Made by a program: the position numbers and the translations under genes
Shown here: positions 16,758 through 26,089 of the stretch, one piece after another
How the letters are laid out: each line of letters starts with the position of its first letter
Numbering within the stretch: position 1 is the first letter of the stretch
Origin: Wocania_A spongiicola
Lineage (GTDB): Bacteria > Bacteroidota > Bacteroidia > Flavobacteriales > Flavobacteriaceae
Direction: 5' to 3'
Assembly: GCF_023502325.1 (NCBI RefSeq)
Contig: NZ_JAMFLZ010000004.1
Coordinates: 310,001 to 374,000 of the forward strand
Length of the DNA: 64,000 bases
The notes under the pieces: model-generated
What the model was told of the DNA's origin: nothing
The model's database searches: none
Seen by the model: the letters and a program-made list of their open reading frames with translations, nothing else

Positions 16758-16791
16758 AAAAAAAGGCCTCACAATTGTGAGGCCTTTTTTT
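16758..16791. terminator. Bidirectional terminator
   Basis: A perfect 20-base palindrome (GGCCTCACAATTGTGAGGCC, 16765-16784) is flanked by seven A on the left and seven T on the right. It serves the converging genes at 15231-16754 and 16808-17257. Confidence 0.92.
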
Positions 16792-16807
16792 ATAAGTAAA
16801 CATTCCG

Positions 16808-17257
16808 TTATTTATTTCTTTTGAAAAGGTAACGTGTTATAAAAATACCTTTACCATCTCCTTTTCCTCCTTCACTTTCTACAGCACTAGTAACAAAAGC
16901 TAGCTCCCATCCCTCTTCTATCATTGTGTTAATTTTAGAAGTAATTATCGCATCATTTGCAGCTATATTTTGAAAACGAATACCTCCAAGGTTATAAAAG
17001 TTTAATAATTTAGTTTCGTCAAAACCTTTAACTCTTATGTCCCCACGTTTAGATTTGTTACGTGTTTTATCCTCTTCAGTTTGCGTTGTTGTGTATTCTT
17101 TGTAGTCTTTTTGTTCGTTAGCACTAATAAGTCTAGAACGCCCTAAACCATTAGGAACAATAGATTCTACACTAGTAATAACTTTGTACTCTACTTGAGC
17201 CGTTGCATCCATAAATGCGAAAAGGCTAATAGCCAAAACAATAAATAATTTTTTCAT
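16808..17257 (-). CDS. Small secreted hypothetical protein
   Basis: The 149-residue protein has a clear signal peptide (MKKLFIVLAISLFAFMDATAQ). The mature part begins VEYKVITSVESIVPNGLGRSR and ends with INTMIEEGWELAFVTSAVES...FITRYLFKR. The EEGWELAFVTS segment recalls DUF4177-like proteins, in which a short helix precedes a GWELV strand, but the rest is not diagnostic. It is transcribed divergently from rsgA across 91 bases and shares a terminator with the gene at 15231-16754. The function is unknown. Confidence 0.68.
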   Translation of the reverse strand: MKKLFIVLAISLFAFMDATAQVEYKVITSVESIVPNGLGRSRLISANEQKDYKEYTTTQTEEDKTRNKSKRGDIRVKGFDETKLLNFYNLGGIRFQNIAANDAIITSKINTMIEEGWELAFVTSAVESEGGKGDGKGIFITRYLFKRNK

Positions 17258-17348
17258 GTTGTTGATTTTTGATTAAAATTAATAATGACAAGATTAACCA
17301 ATATCTATGCCAAAAAAAATATTTTTTAGTTTTACTTTTGAAAAAGTT

Positions 17349-18296
17349 ATGACAGGACGCGTTTATAAATCTACAGGTAGTTGGTACTCAGTTAAAACCG
17401 AATTGGGTGAAATGTACAAATGCCGTATAAAAGGGAAGTTTCGTATAAAAGGAATTAAAAGCACCAACCCCATTGCTGTGGGTGATATTGTAGATTTTGA
17501 ATTAGAGACAGATAATGATCAGGAATCAGGGATTATTCATAATATTAAAGATAGATTTAATTATATTGTTAGAAAATCGGTAAACCTCTCTAAGCAAACA
17601 CATATTATTTCGGCAAATATTGATCTAGTCTTTTTAATGATTACTATTAATAACCCACCAACACTAACCAGTTTTATTGATAGATTTTTAGTAACAGCTG
17701 AAGCATATTCCATAAAAACCATATTGTTGTTTAATAAGATTGATACTTATGACGAGGATACATTAAATGAGGTTAAATATTTAGCGCATGTGTATAGAAA
17801 AATTGGCTATGAATGTATAGGGGTTTCAGCTGTAACAGGAAAGAATGTAGATAAAGTAAAATCTTTAATGCGTGGTAAAGTAAGTATGTTTTCTGGACAT
17901 TCTGGAGTTGGTAAATCTACACTTGTAAATGCTATCGAGCCTTCGTTAAATATTAAAACCAAAGAAATTTCAACCCAACATATGCAAGGGCAGCATACTA
18001 CTACATTTGCAGAAATGTTCGATCTAAGTTTTGATGCTAAAATTATCGATACTCCAGGAATAAAAGGCTTCGGAGTTGTGGATATGGATAAAGAAGAAGT
18101 AGGCGATTATTTTCCCGAAATATTTAAATTAAAACAAGATTGCAAATTCAATAATTGTTTGCATACCAAAGAACCAAAGTGTGCAATAAAAAAAGCCTTA
18201 GATAGTGATGAGATAGCGTTTTCGCGTTACAGAAGCTATTTGCAAATTATTGAAGGTGAAGATGAGCATTATAGAACTGATAATTGGGAAAAGTAA
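17349..18296 (+). CDS. rsgA: Ribosome small-subunit-dependent GTPase RsgA
   Basis: This 315-residue circularly permuted GTPase starts MTGRVYKSTGSWYSV with an OB-fold. The G motifs then occur in permuted order: LLFNKID (G4), GVSAVTG, GHSGVGKSTLVN (G1) and DTPGIKGFG (G3). A zinc finger DCKFNNCLHTKEPKC closes the domain. RsgA checks late maturation of the 30S subunit. The start at 17349 is preferred over an in-frame ATG at 17307, because homologues begin with this MTGRVYKSTGSWY segment. It is a single gene, with an inverted repeat just downstream. Confidence 0.94.
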   Translation: MTGRVYKSTGSWYSVKTELGEMYKCRIKGKFRIKGIKSTNPIAVGDIVDFELETDNDQESGIIHNIKDRFNYIVRKSVNLSKQTHIISANIDLVFLMITINNPPTLTSFIDRFLVTAEAYSIKTILLFNKIDTYDEDTLNEVKYLAHVYRKIGYECIGVSAVTGKNVDKVKSLMRGKVSMFSGHSGVGKSTLVNAIEPSLNIKTKEISTQHMQGQHTTTFAEMFDLSFDAKIIDTPGIKGFGVVDMDKEEVGDYFPEIFKLKQDCKFNNCLHTKEPKCAIKKALDSDEIAFSRYRSYLQIIEGEDEHYRTDNWEK

Positions 18297-18299
18297 TAG

Positions 18300-18322
18300 T
18301 TAATTGTTTACCAAACAATTAA
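18300..18322. repeat. 10-bp inverted repeat upstream of the sialidase gene
   Basis: TTAATTGTTT (18300-18309) and AAACAATTAA (18313-18322) are exact complements separated by ACC. No T run follows, so it is not a classic intrinsic terminator. It ends 15 bases before the sialidase ATG and could be an operator or an mRNA hairpin. Confidence 0.5.
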
Positions 18323-18337
18323 AATAATTTATAATAT

Positions 18338-19498
18338 ATGAAATATTTTTTTGTATCTCTTATTGCTTCATTATTGACTGTAAGCTGTTTGAATAGAAAG
18401 ACTGATAATCCAGAAAATAAAGTTCTTGAAAAAACTAAAGATATTTTCAAACTAAATACCTTATTTAAGCAAGGGGAAGATGGCTATGCTTGTTATAGAA
18501 TACCAGCGATTGTTACTGCTAATAACGGAGCTATTTTAGCTTTTAGTGAAGCTCGAAAATCTAGCTGCTCTGATACAGGAGATATAGATTTGGTTATGAA
18601 AAAATCTATGGATAATGGTATTACATGGAGCAATGTTAAAATAATTTGGAACGATAAAGCTAATGTTTGTGGAAACCCATCACCGGTAGTAGATGTTGAA
18701 ACAGGTACTGTTCATTTGCTAGTTACTTGGAATAACGGAGAAGATCATGAATCAGAAATTATTAACGGGACAAGTATTGATGGCAGATTAGTATATCATT
18801 TAGTATCAACTGATCATGGAGAAACATGGTCAGAGCCAAAAAATATTACTGCTAGTACTAAAAAGCCCAATTGGTCATGGTATGCAACTGGACCTGTACA
18901 CGGAATTCAATTAAAAAAAGGAAATTATAAAGGAAGGTTGATAATTCCGTGCGACCATATTGAAAAAGAGACCAAGAAATACTATTCACACGTTTTTTAT
19001 TCAGATGATCATGGTGTTTCATGGAAGCTAGGGGGAAGTACTCCTGTTAATCAAGTAAATGAATGCACAATAGCAGAGTTAACAAATGGAGACTTACTGC
19101 TTAATATGCGCAATTATAATAGAGATGCTGTTAAATCTAGACAAATAGCGATTAGTGAAAATGGAGGTGATACATGGATTAATCAAAAATTTGATACCCA
19201 ATTACCAGAGCCTAGGTGTCAAGGCGCGTTATTATCTGTTCAAAATAGTAAAAAGAACGCTTTACTATTTACAAATCCAGCAGATTCAATGGCAAGAGTA
19301 AATATGACGCTTTCAATAAGCAATGATGATGGTTTAAGTTGGGGCAAAAAAATTCCTATATATAAATCGCATTCTGCTTATTCAGACCTTACAGAATTAA
19401 AGAATGGAAATATTTTAGTTTTATATGAAGGGGGTATTGAAAATGCCTATGAAGGTATTCATTACAAAATTATTCCTAAAAACCTTATTTTTAATTAA
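18338..19498 (+). CDS. GH33 exo-alpha-sialidase lipoprotein
   Basis: The 386-residue protein has a lipoprotein signal ending TVSC (Cys17), so it should be anchored at the cell surface or in the periplasm. YRIP at 53-56 carries the first arginine of the sialic-acid triad, EAR is at 71-73, and five Asp-boxes follow: SMDNGITW, STDHGETW, SDDHGVSW, SENGGDTW and SNDDGLSW. This is the six-bladed sialidase propeller, which releases terminal sialic acids. No sialic-acid catabolism genes (nanA, nanE) are near, so the released sugar may be handled elsewhere. The gene stands between rsgA and dtd. Confidence 0.92.
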   Translation: MKYFFVSLIASLLTVSCLNRKTDNPENKVLEKTKDIFKLNTLFKQGEDGYACYRIPAIVTANNGAILAFSEARKSSCSDTGDIDLVMKKSMDNGITWSNVKIIWNDKANVCGNPSPVVDVETGTVHLLVTWNNGEDHESEIINGTSIDGRLVYHLVSTDHGETWSEPKNITASTKKPNWSWYATGPVHGIQLKKGNYKGRLIIPCDHIEKETKKYYSHVFYSDDHGVSWKLGGSTPVNQVNECTIAELTNGDLLLNMRNYNRDAVKSRQIAISENGGDTWINQKFDTQLPEPRCQGALLSVQNSKKNALLFTNPADSMARVNMTLSISNDDGLSWGKKIPIYKSHSAYSDLTELKNGNILVLYEGGIENAYEGIHYKIIPKNLIFN

Positions 19499-19510
19499 GG
19501 CTTATTTATA

Positions 19511-19963
19511 ATGAAAGTAGTTATACAAAGAGTTACAAAAGCTAGTGTTTCTATACAAAATAGAAAAGTGGCATCCATCAAAAATGGACTATTAGTGTTT
19601 TTAGGAATTGTAAGCGAAGATTCTAATGATGATATTAAATGGTTAATTAATAAAGTAACAAACCTTCGTGTTTTTGGAGACGAAAATGGAGTAATGAATA
19701 AATCGGTTATTGATGTAAACGGCGATGTTATTGTTGTTAGCCAATTTACTTTACATGCCTTAACAAAAAAAGGCAACAGACCAAGTTATATTAAAGCTGC
19801 AAAACCAGATACTGCAATTCCGTTATATAAAACTTTTGTAAACCAGTTAGAATTAAATTTAGGTAGGCCAATTCAAACAGGCGAGTTTGGTGCTGATATG
19901 AAAGTAGAACTAATTAATGATGGGCCAGTAACTATTATAATCGATTCTAAAAATAAAGAATAA
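19511..19963 (+). CDS. dtd: D-aminoacyl-tRNA deacylase
   Basis: The 150-residue protein begins MKVVIQRVTKASVSI and contains VSQFTLHA (the catalytic SQ-x-x-L motif), a GEFGADM segment and NDGPVTI, the second half of the active site in the DTD dimer. It recycles D-aminoacyl-tRNAs and Gly-tRNA(Ala). Length and motifs match the family well. It starts 12 bases after the sialidase gene, and the next gene begins immediately after its stop codon. Confidence 0.95.
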   Translation: MKVVIQRVTKASVSIQNRKVASIKNGLLVFLGIVSEDSNDDIKWLINKVTNLRVFGDENGVMNKSVIDVNGDVIVVSQFTLHALTKKGNRPSYIKAAKPDTAIPLYKTFVNQLELNLGRPIQTGEFGADMKVELINDGPVTIIIDSKNKE

Positions 19964-20488
19964 TTGGCATCAATTTTTGGGCATAGTGCAGTTGGCCTTA
20001 CAATTTCAAAGCTTATAGATCAAAAGAATAGTAGATTGCTATTATTGATTGCTATTTTATCAACCATATTACCAGATTTTGATGTTATAGGTTTTAAATT
20101 TGGGATTCCATATACACACCCTTTAGGGCATAGAGGTTTTACACATTCTATAATTTTTGCAGTATTATGGGCACTTATTTTAATGTTTACAATAGGTAAA
20201 AAAAATAAGCTCATGTGGTTTCTGGTTATTTTTTTATCCACATTGTCTCATGGTATATTAGATGCTATGACATCTGGTGGTAGGGGTGTTGGGTTTTTAA
20301 TTCCATTTAATAATAATCGATTTTTCTTTCCTTTTAGAAAAATAATAGTGTCGCCACTTGGAATAAAAAACTTTTTCTCAGAATGGGGTTTGCAAGTCGT
20401 TTTTAGTGAAATAAAATATGTGATTCTCCCATGTTTTTTTATATTAGCTGTAAGAATTTTAATTAAAAGGGTAAAGAAAAATTTTTAG
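19964..20488 (+). CDS. YdjM-like membrane metal-dependent hydrolase
   Basis: The 174-residue protein starts with TTG directly after the dtd stop. It has the family signature of an early His in IFGHSAVGLTI, then ILPDFDV, THPLGHRGFTHS and LSHGILDAMTSGG, whose Asp and His residues should bind metal. Three to four membrane segments (LLLLIAILSTIL, SIIFAVLWALILMF, LMWFLVIFLST, CFFILAVRIL) place it in the inner membrane. The family is annotated as membrane-bound metal-dependent hydrolase (DUF457/YdjM). No substrate is established. Confidence 0.8.
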   Translation: MASIFGHSAVGLTISKLIDQKNSRLLLLIAILSTILPDFDVIGFKFGIPYTHPLGHRGFTHSIIFAVLWALILMFTIGKKNKLMWFLVIFLSTLSHGILDAMTSGGRGVGFLIPFNNNRFFFPFRKIIVSPLGIKNFFSEWGLQVVFSEIKYVILPCFFILAVRILIKRVKKNF

Positions 20489-20565
20489 AGAATATGATTT
20501 TTCTCATATTAGTATAGATTATATTCCTATAAATTCACCTTTTAATCTTGTTTAAAAAATAAACC

Positions 20566-22473
20566 ATGATATTAAAGCCAATTACGAGTATTTTAATGCT
20601 ATTCGTAACACTAACCATTTTTTCACAAGATAACCTATATTCCAGTTTAACGATTCCTGAAGATTTAAGGAAAAACGCCAATGCAGTAGTAAGGCTAAAT
20701 AGTTTACAAGTGAGCATTAAGTCTCAAAGAGAGATTGTTGTGAATCTTAATAGAATTGTAACTGTATTTAATGAAAAAGGAAACCGTCATCTTCAGGCAG
20801 GCGTAGGCTACGATAAACATAGAAGAGTAAAAGCAATAGAAGCATTGATTTTTGATGAAAACGGAAATGAAATTAAAAAAATAAAGAAGCGGGATTTCAT
20901 TGACCATAGTGCTGTTGATGGAGGAACTTTATACTCAGATTCTAGAGTGTTGTTTATGGGATATACACCAATAAAATACCCATATACAGTTAAATTTTCA
21001 TATAAAGTAGAATCTGTTAACACAGCATCAATACCTTCATGGAACCCAATTGATAGCTATTATCTAAGTGTTGAAAATGATAATTATTCGTTAATAGATG
21101 ATGCAAACCTAGGTTTAAGAGTCAATGAAAAAAACTTTGATGAGTTTGAAATTGAAAAATCTAGCACTGCTAGTGTCATAAATTATTCAATAACCAATGT
21201 TTCAGCTTTGAAACCAGAAAATTTAAGCCCTATTATCTCAAACTTTACTCCAAATGCATCTATTGCAGCAGAACGATTTCATTTCAACGGTGTTGATGGA
21301 TATGCTCGTAACTGGTTAGAGTTCGGAAATTGGATAAAAAACTCATTGCTAGATGGTAGAAATCAAGTAACAACAGAAACTAAAGAGCATATAATAGATT
21401 TGGTTAAGGATATAGAAAGCCCTATTGAAAAGGCCAAAAAGGTGTATGAATTTGTACAGAATAATACTAGATATATAAGTGTACAAGTAGGTATTGGGGG
21501 TATTCAACCCATTCCTGCTATAGAAGTTGATCGATTAAAATATGGGGATTGTAAAGGATTAACAAATTATACTCAATCATTGTTAGAAATTGCAAGTGTA
21601 CCATCGTATTATACTATTGTACAGGCGGGTAAGGAAATTGTCGATCTTGATGATGACTTCGCGTCATTACAACAAGGAAACCATATAATATTAGGAATAC
21701 CAAATGAAGATAAAATGATATGGATAGATTGTACTAGTCAGCTACATCCATTTGGTTTTATAGGTGATTTTACAGATAATAGGAATGTACTTATTATAAA
21801 ACAAGATTCTAGCAAAATTTTAAAAACAACATTATATCCAGATAAAGAAAATTATCAATTTACCGAAGCAAATATTAGCCTAGATATAGAAGGAAGTATT
21901 AGTTCAAAAATCAGGATAAAAACTAAAGGTATTCAATATGATAATAGATTTTATATTGAAAGAGAATCAAATAAAGACATCATAGAATATTATAAAGAGT
22001 ATTGGAGTAATGTAAATAATTTAGAAGTATTAAATTATAAATTTGAAAATAATAAAACAAATGTTGAGTTTATTGAGGAAATTAATATTAAGGCAAAAAA
22101 TTATGCCTCTTTAAATGGAGAAAGGCTAATTTTTACACCTAATATGTTTAACAAAAACTCATTTATACCTGACAGATATAGGAATAGAAAACTACCTGTA
22201 GAAATACAAAGAGGATATTTTGATGAAGATAGATTTAGTATTACAATACCAAAGGAATATGTAATTGAAGGACTTCCAACAAATACTTTTATAGAAAATA
22301 AATTTGGAGAATATCATATTGAATATGTAAAAGATGGAAATAAAATTTTATATAAAAGAAAATTGATGATTTTTAAAGGGAAACACTCAAATACTGAATA
22401 TGAATCCTACAGAAATTTTAGAAAGAAAATTTCAAAAACAGATAACTCAAAAATAGTACTCAAAAAAATCTAA
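20566..22473 (+). CDS. DUF3857 and transglutaminase-like exported protein with intact catalytic triad
   Basis: The 635-residue protein has a signal peptide (MLFVTLTIFSQ), an N-terminal DUF3857 beta domain (about 50-220) and a transglutaminase core. The expected triad is visible: Cys329 in LKYGDCKGL, His373 in GNHIILG and Asp388 in IWIDCTS. A C-terminal DUF3858-like beta domain follows. Such proteins act in the periplasm or at the surface of Bacteroidota; substrates are unknown. The gene is followed after 5 bases by a paralogue whose triad is broken, so the two probably act as a pair. Confidence 0.88.
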   Translation: MILKPITSILMLFVTLTIFSQDNLYSSLTIPEDLRKNANAVVRLNSLQVSIKSQREIVVNLNRIVTVFNEKGNRHLQAGVGYDKHRRVKAIEALIFDENGNEIKKIKKRDFIDHSAVDGGTLYSDSRVLFMGYTPIKYPYTVKFSYKVESVNTASIPSWNPIDSYYLSVENDNYSLIDDANLGLRVNEKNFDEFEIEKSSTASVINYSITNVSALKPENLSPIISNFTPNASIAAERFHFNGVDGYARNWLEFGNWIKNSLLDGRNQVTTETKEHIIDLVKDIESPIEKAKKVYEFVQNNTRYISVQVGIGGIQPIPAIEVDRLKYGDCKGLTNYTQSLLEIASVPSYYTIVQAGKEIVDLDDDFASLQQGNHIILGIPNEDKMIWIDCTSQLHPFGFIGDFTDNRNVLIIKQDSSKILKTTLYPDKENYQFTEANISLDIEGSISSKIRIKTKGIQYDNRFYIERESNKDIIEYYKEYWSNVNNLEVLNYKFENNKTNVEFIEEINIKAKNYASLNGERLIFTPNMFNKNSFIPDRYRNRKLPVEIQRGYFDEDRFSITIPKEYVIEGLPTNTFIENKFGEYHIEYVKDGNKILYKRKLMIFKGKHSNTEYESYRNFRKKISKTDNSKIVLKKI

Positions 22474-22478
22474 AAATC

Positions 22479-24422
22479 ATGATAAAAAAAACCTGCCTTT
22501 TATTGTTTGTTACGTCTTTCCAAATTCTTTTATCTCAAGAAATTGAATTTGGGAAGATATCAAAAGAAGAATTGCTAGAAGAGTCTTATCCACAAGATAA
22601 GTCTGCAAATGCTGTAGTGCTTTATAAGCACCAAAACACTTATTTGTCGTCATCAGTTTCGAGCATAGAACTGATAACAGAAATTCACGAACGGATTAAA
22701 ATTTATAATAAAGAAGGGTTTAATTATGCAACTCACGAAGTAAACTTATTCAAAAGTGGAAGTTCTAATGAGTCAGTAAGAAAGATAAAAGCATTTACTT
22801 ATAATATTGAAGATGGTAAAGTTGTCAAAGCAGCATTAGACAAAGATCAAGTTTTTGAAAACGAAGTAAGTTATAATTATAATCAAACAAAATTTACAAT
22901 GCCTAATGTGAAAGAAGGTTCTGTAATTGAATATAAATATACGATACGTTCTCCTTTTTATTTTTCTATCGACGAATTTAGATTTCAGTATGATATACCA
23001 ATTAAAAAACTGGACGCAGAATTAAGAACTCCAAAAGGCTATCGGTTTAATAGAACAAACAAAGGATATCTAAGTTTTTTTCCTAAAGTAACAACAAAGA
23101 AAGATAACCGCCTAGGAATGGATGTGGTTTTAACGAAGTATTTTCTAAATAATATACCAGCACTAAAAGAAGAGAGCTATGTTGATAATATTGAAAACTA
23201 TAGGGCAGGGGTAATGTTCGAGTTAGTCTCGATTGAACTACCAGGTACTTACCCTAGAAGTTATGCGAGGAGTTGGAGTGATGTTGCAAAAACAATTGGA
23301 AACTCAGACGATTATAAACATAAATTAGATAAAACAAATTCTTTTAAAAAGGAATTAGAAAACCTAATATCAGAAACTTTAGGTGATGTTGAAAAAATGA
23401 AACTAATTTTTAAATATGTAAAGGAAAATATAAAGTGGAATGGGATAGATGGCAAGTCTTTTTATTATGGTATTAAAAAAGCATTAAAAGAAAAAAAAGG
23501 AAATGTAGCAGATATAAATCTAACTCTGGTAGCAATGTTAAGGGATGCAGGTATAAAAGCAAACCCAGTAATTATAAGTACAAAAGAAAACGTGACACCT
23601 ATTTTTCCAACTGTAGATAGACTAAACTATGTTTTGGCTTATGCTGAAATCTCTGGAAAAAAATATTTCATGGATGCAAGCGACGAATTTAGTGATATAA
23701 ACTTACTGCCTATAAAAGATTACAATTGGAAAGGAATTTATATAGATAATAACAATTTAATATGGAAACGAATAGATATTAAAGAACCAGCACAAGCAGT
23801 TTCTCAGTATTCTATAATTGCAACTTTAAATGAAGAAGGTGAAATTAACGGTACCATGAAGTCTAGACACTCAAACCATAGTGCATTTGAATTTAGAGAA
23901 GCCTTTAAAAATGTAGATGAAGAAGGTTTTGTAGTTAACCTTGAAGAAAAATATGATAATATTGAAATATCTAATTATGAGGTAAAAAATACTGACAAAT
24001 ATGATGGTTTCGTTTCAGAATCTTTTGACTATTATCAAGAAACAGGTGCAGATATAATTAATGATAAAATTTATATTCAACCATTTTCATTTTTTAGAAT
24101 AAAAGAAAACCCTTTTAAATTAGATGAAAGAAACTTTCCTGTAGATTTTGGTTATCCATTTAAAAAGAAGTACATGTTTAATATTTCATTACCTGAAGGA
24201 TATATTTTAGAATCTAAACCTGAAGCCATAGTTCTTAAAGTACCTAATGATTTAGGAGAGTTTAAATATATTCCAAGAGTAAATGCAAATGCTATTCAAT
24301 TAGTTGTTACTTTTGAAATTAAGAGCGCTAAAATAATGACAGACAATTATTTGTTTTTAAAGCAATTTTTTAATCAAATGATTATAAAAGGGAAAGAACA
24401 AATAGTTTTAACCAAAATATAA
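22479..24422 (+). CDS. DUF3857 and transglutaminase-like exported protein lacking catalytic Cys and His
   Basis: This 647-residue paralogue of the preceding protein has the same layout: a signal peptide (LLLFVTSFQILLSQ), DUF3857, a transglutaminase core and a C-terminal beta domain. The core segment that should hold the nucleophile reads KKGNVADINL, with Val343 in place of Cys. The His position reads LNYVLAY (Tyr384), while Asp399 remains in YFMDASD. It is therefore probably a non-enzymatic binding or scaffold protein. Its TAA overlaps the ATG of the MazG-like gene by one base. Confidence 0.85.
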   Translation: MIKKTCLLLFVTSFQILLSQEIEFGKISKEELLEESYPQDKSANAVVLYKHQNTYLSSSVSSIELITEIHERIKIYNKEGFNYATHEVNLFKSGSSNESVRKIKAFTYNIEDGKVVKAALDKDQVFENEVSYNYNQTKFTMPNVKEGSVIEYKYTIRSPFYFSIDEFRFQYDIPIKKLDAELRTPKGYRFNRTNKGYLSFFPKVTTKKDNRLGMDVVLTKYFLNNIPALKEESYVDNIENYRAGVMFELVSIELPGTYPRSYARSWSDVAKTIGNSDDYKHKLDKTNSFKKELENLISETLGDVEKMKLIFKYVKENIKWNGIDGKSFYYGIKKALKEKKGNVADINLTLVAMLRDAGIKANPVIISTKENVTPIFPTVDRLNYVLAYAEISGKKYFMDASDEFSDINLLPIKDYNWKGIYIDNNNLIWKRIDIKEPAQAVSQYSIIATLNEEGEINGTMKSRHSNHSAFEFREAFKNVDEEGFVVNLEEKYDNIEISNYEVKNTDKYDGFVSESFDYYQETGADIINDKIYIQPFSFFRIKENPFKLDERNFPVDFGYPFKKKYMFNISLPEGYILESKPEAIVLKVPNDLGEFKYIPRVNANAIQLVVTFEIKSAKIMTDNYLFLKQFFNQMIIKGKEQIVLTKI

Positions 24423-24748
24423 TGGGTATTAAAAACGCACAAAAAATAGTAGACGATTGGATTAACCAGCACGGTGTACGTTATTTTAACGAACTTACTA
24501 ATATGGCGCAACTTACTGAAGAAGTTGGTGAGGTGGCACGTATTATAGCACGCCGTTATGGAGAGCAAAGCGAAAAAGAAAGCGATAAAAACAAAGACTT
24601 AGGAGAAGAATTAGCAGATGTATTATTTGTAGTTTTATGCTTAGCTAATCAAACTGGAGTAGATTTACAAAAAGCATTTGATAAAAGAATGGATAAGAAA
24701 GCAAAACGTGATCACGATAGACACCATAATAACGAAAAATTAAAGTAA
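24422..24748 (+). CDS. MazG-like nucleotide pyrophosphohydrolase
   Basis: The 108-residue all-alpha protein has the magnesium-binding pattern TEEVGEVARIIARR and DLGEELADVLFVVLCLA, the EExxE and ExxD motifs of single-domain MazG proteins. These hydrolyse nucleoside triphosphates to monophosphates and often clean up damaged or non-canonical nucleotides. The length fits the short family form. Its ATG overlaps the stop of the upstream transglutaminase-like gene, and aroA starts 35 bases downstream. Confidence 0.88.
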   Translation: MGIKNAQKIVDDWINQHGVRYFNELTNMAQLTEEVGEVARIIARRYGEQSEKESDKNKDLGEELADVLFVVLCLANQTGVDLQKAFDKRMDKKAKRDHDRHHNNEKLK

Positions 24749-24753
24749 ATTTG
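24746..24753 (+). promoter_or_regulatory. Putative -7 element for aroA
   Basis: TAAATTTG matches TAnnTTTG and lies 30 bases before the aroA ATG. Its first bases are the stop codon of the MazG-like gene. Confidence 0.4.
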
Positions 24754-24783
24754 CATCTTCTTTAAATAAGAATTTATTCGAAT

Positions 24784-26007
24784 ATGCACATTACTCTTCA
24801 AAAATCTAAAACAGCTAAACAATCATCAATTCAAATTACAGGTTCTAAAAGCGAATCTAATAGGTTGTTGTTGCTAAAAGCATTATATCCTGAGATAAGT
24901 TTAGATAATGTTTCAAATTCTGATGACAGTCAACTTATGGCAAAAGCTTTGGCTTCTTCTTCCAATATTGTTGACATTAATCATGCAGGAACAGCAATGC
25001 GATTCTTAACCGCTTTTTTTGCAGTACTAGAGGGTAGAGAAGTTGTATTAACAGGCTCTAAAAGAATGAAAGAGCGACCAATTAAAATTTTGGTTAACGC
25101 CTTACAAGATTTAGGAGCAGATATTAGCTATGTTGAAAATGAAGGTTTTCCTCCAATAAAAATAAAAGGCAAAAAACTAATTAAAAATAAAGTATCACTA
25201 AAAGCAAATGTTAGCAGTCAGTATATATCTGCATTATTACTTATAGCTTCAAAGCTTGAAAATGGATTAGAATTAACGCTTGAAGGAGAAGTTACTTCTA
25301 TTCCATATATAAAAATGACTTTGAGTTTACTAGATGAAATAGGCGTAGAGTCATCTTTTATAAACAACACTATTACAGTAAAACCCAATACAAAAACCCA
25401 AAAACCTAAGACGTTAACCGTAGAATCAGATTGGTCTTCAGCATCCTATTATTTTAGTATTGTGGCATTAAGCGATGTAGGTACAGAAATCACATTATCA
25501 TCTTATAAAGAGAATTCGCTTCAAGGAGATTCAGCATTAATTGATATTTATAAAGCGTTTGGGGTTGAAACAGTTTCTTATAAAAATACAATCACTTTAA
25601 AAAAAGTTTCAGAAAATAAAGAACCAAAAAGTTTCAATTTAGTTAATGCACCAGATATTGCTCAAACCATTGCAGTAACTTGTTTTGCTTTAGGAATCGC
25701 TTGCGATTTAACAGGGTTGCATACTTTGAAAATAAAAGAAACAGATAGACTAGTAGCATTAAAAGTAGAGATTGAAAAATTAGGCGGTAAAGTAGATATA
25801 ACAAACGATTCGTTGTATTTGCATCCATCAAATTCTATTAAAGAAATGGTTTCAATTGCAACATATCACGACCATAGAATGGCTATGGCTTTTGCGCCCT
25901 TAGCTTTAAAAACACCAATTATTATAGAAGATGCTATGGTAGTTTCTAAATCTTATCCTACGTTTTGGGATGATTTAAAATCTGTAGGATTTAAAATAAC
26001 TCAATAA
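24784..26007 (+). CDS. aroA: 3-phosphoshikimate 1-carboxyvinyltransferase (EPSP synthase)
   Basis: The 407-residue enzyme has two-domain EPSP synthase landmarks: GSKSESNRLLLL, the PEP-site GTAMRFLTAFFA, KERPI, VSSQYISALLL, ESDWSSASYYFS, KETDRLVALK and HDHRMAMAFAPLAL. It joins shikimate-3-phosphate and PEP in the shikimate pathway. It is not part of the attenuated aromatic operon and may have its own promoter at 24746. At 407 residues it is slightly shorter than the E. coli enzyme (427). The early GTAMR motif, rather than LGNAGTA, is typical for Bacteroidota as far as I know. Confidence 0.93.
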   Translation: MHITLQKSKTAKQSSIQITGSKSESNRLLLLKALYPEISLDNVSNSDDSQLMAKALASSSNIVDINHAGTAMRFLTAFFAVLEGREVVLTGSKRMKERPIKILVNALQDLGADISYVENEGFPPIKIKGKKLIKNKVSLKANVSSQYISALLLIASKLENGLELTLEGEVTSIPYIKMTLSLLDEIGVESSFINNTITVKPNTKTQKPKTLTVESDWSSASYYFSIVALSDVGTEITLSSYKENSLQGDSALIDIYKAFGVETVSYKNTITLKKVSENKEPKSFNLVNAPDIAQTIAVTCFALGIACDLTGLHTLKIKETDRLVALKVEIEKLGGKVDITNDSLYLHPSNSIKEMVSIATYHDHRMAMAFAPLALKTPIIIEDAMVVSKSYPTFWDDLKSVGFKITQ

Positions 26008-26022
26008 TAATTAGCTATTTAC

Positions 26023-26054
26023 TTGACAACCCCTATTTGCAGATTGTATATTTG
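26023..26054 (+). promoter_or_regulatory. Promoter of queA
   Basis: TTG (26023-26025) and TATATTTG (26047-26054) match the Bacteroidota -33/-7 elements with 21 bases between them. The ATG follows at 26090. Confidence 0.6.
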
Positions 26055-26089
26055 CAACTTTCCAAAAAATAATAATAAAAATAATTTAG

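Noticed and set aside
17307..17348. Upstream ATG for RsgA
   Set aside because: The MTGRVYKSTGSWY segment at 17349 is the usual start of homologues.
20492..20511. AATATGA/TCATATT hairpin after the YdjM-like gene
   Set aside because: Seven pairs, all but two A-T, and no following T run, so it is too weak to call a terminator.
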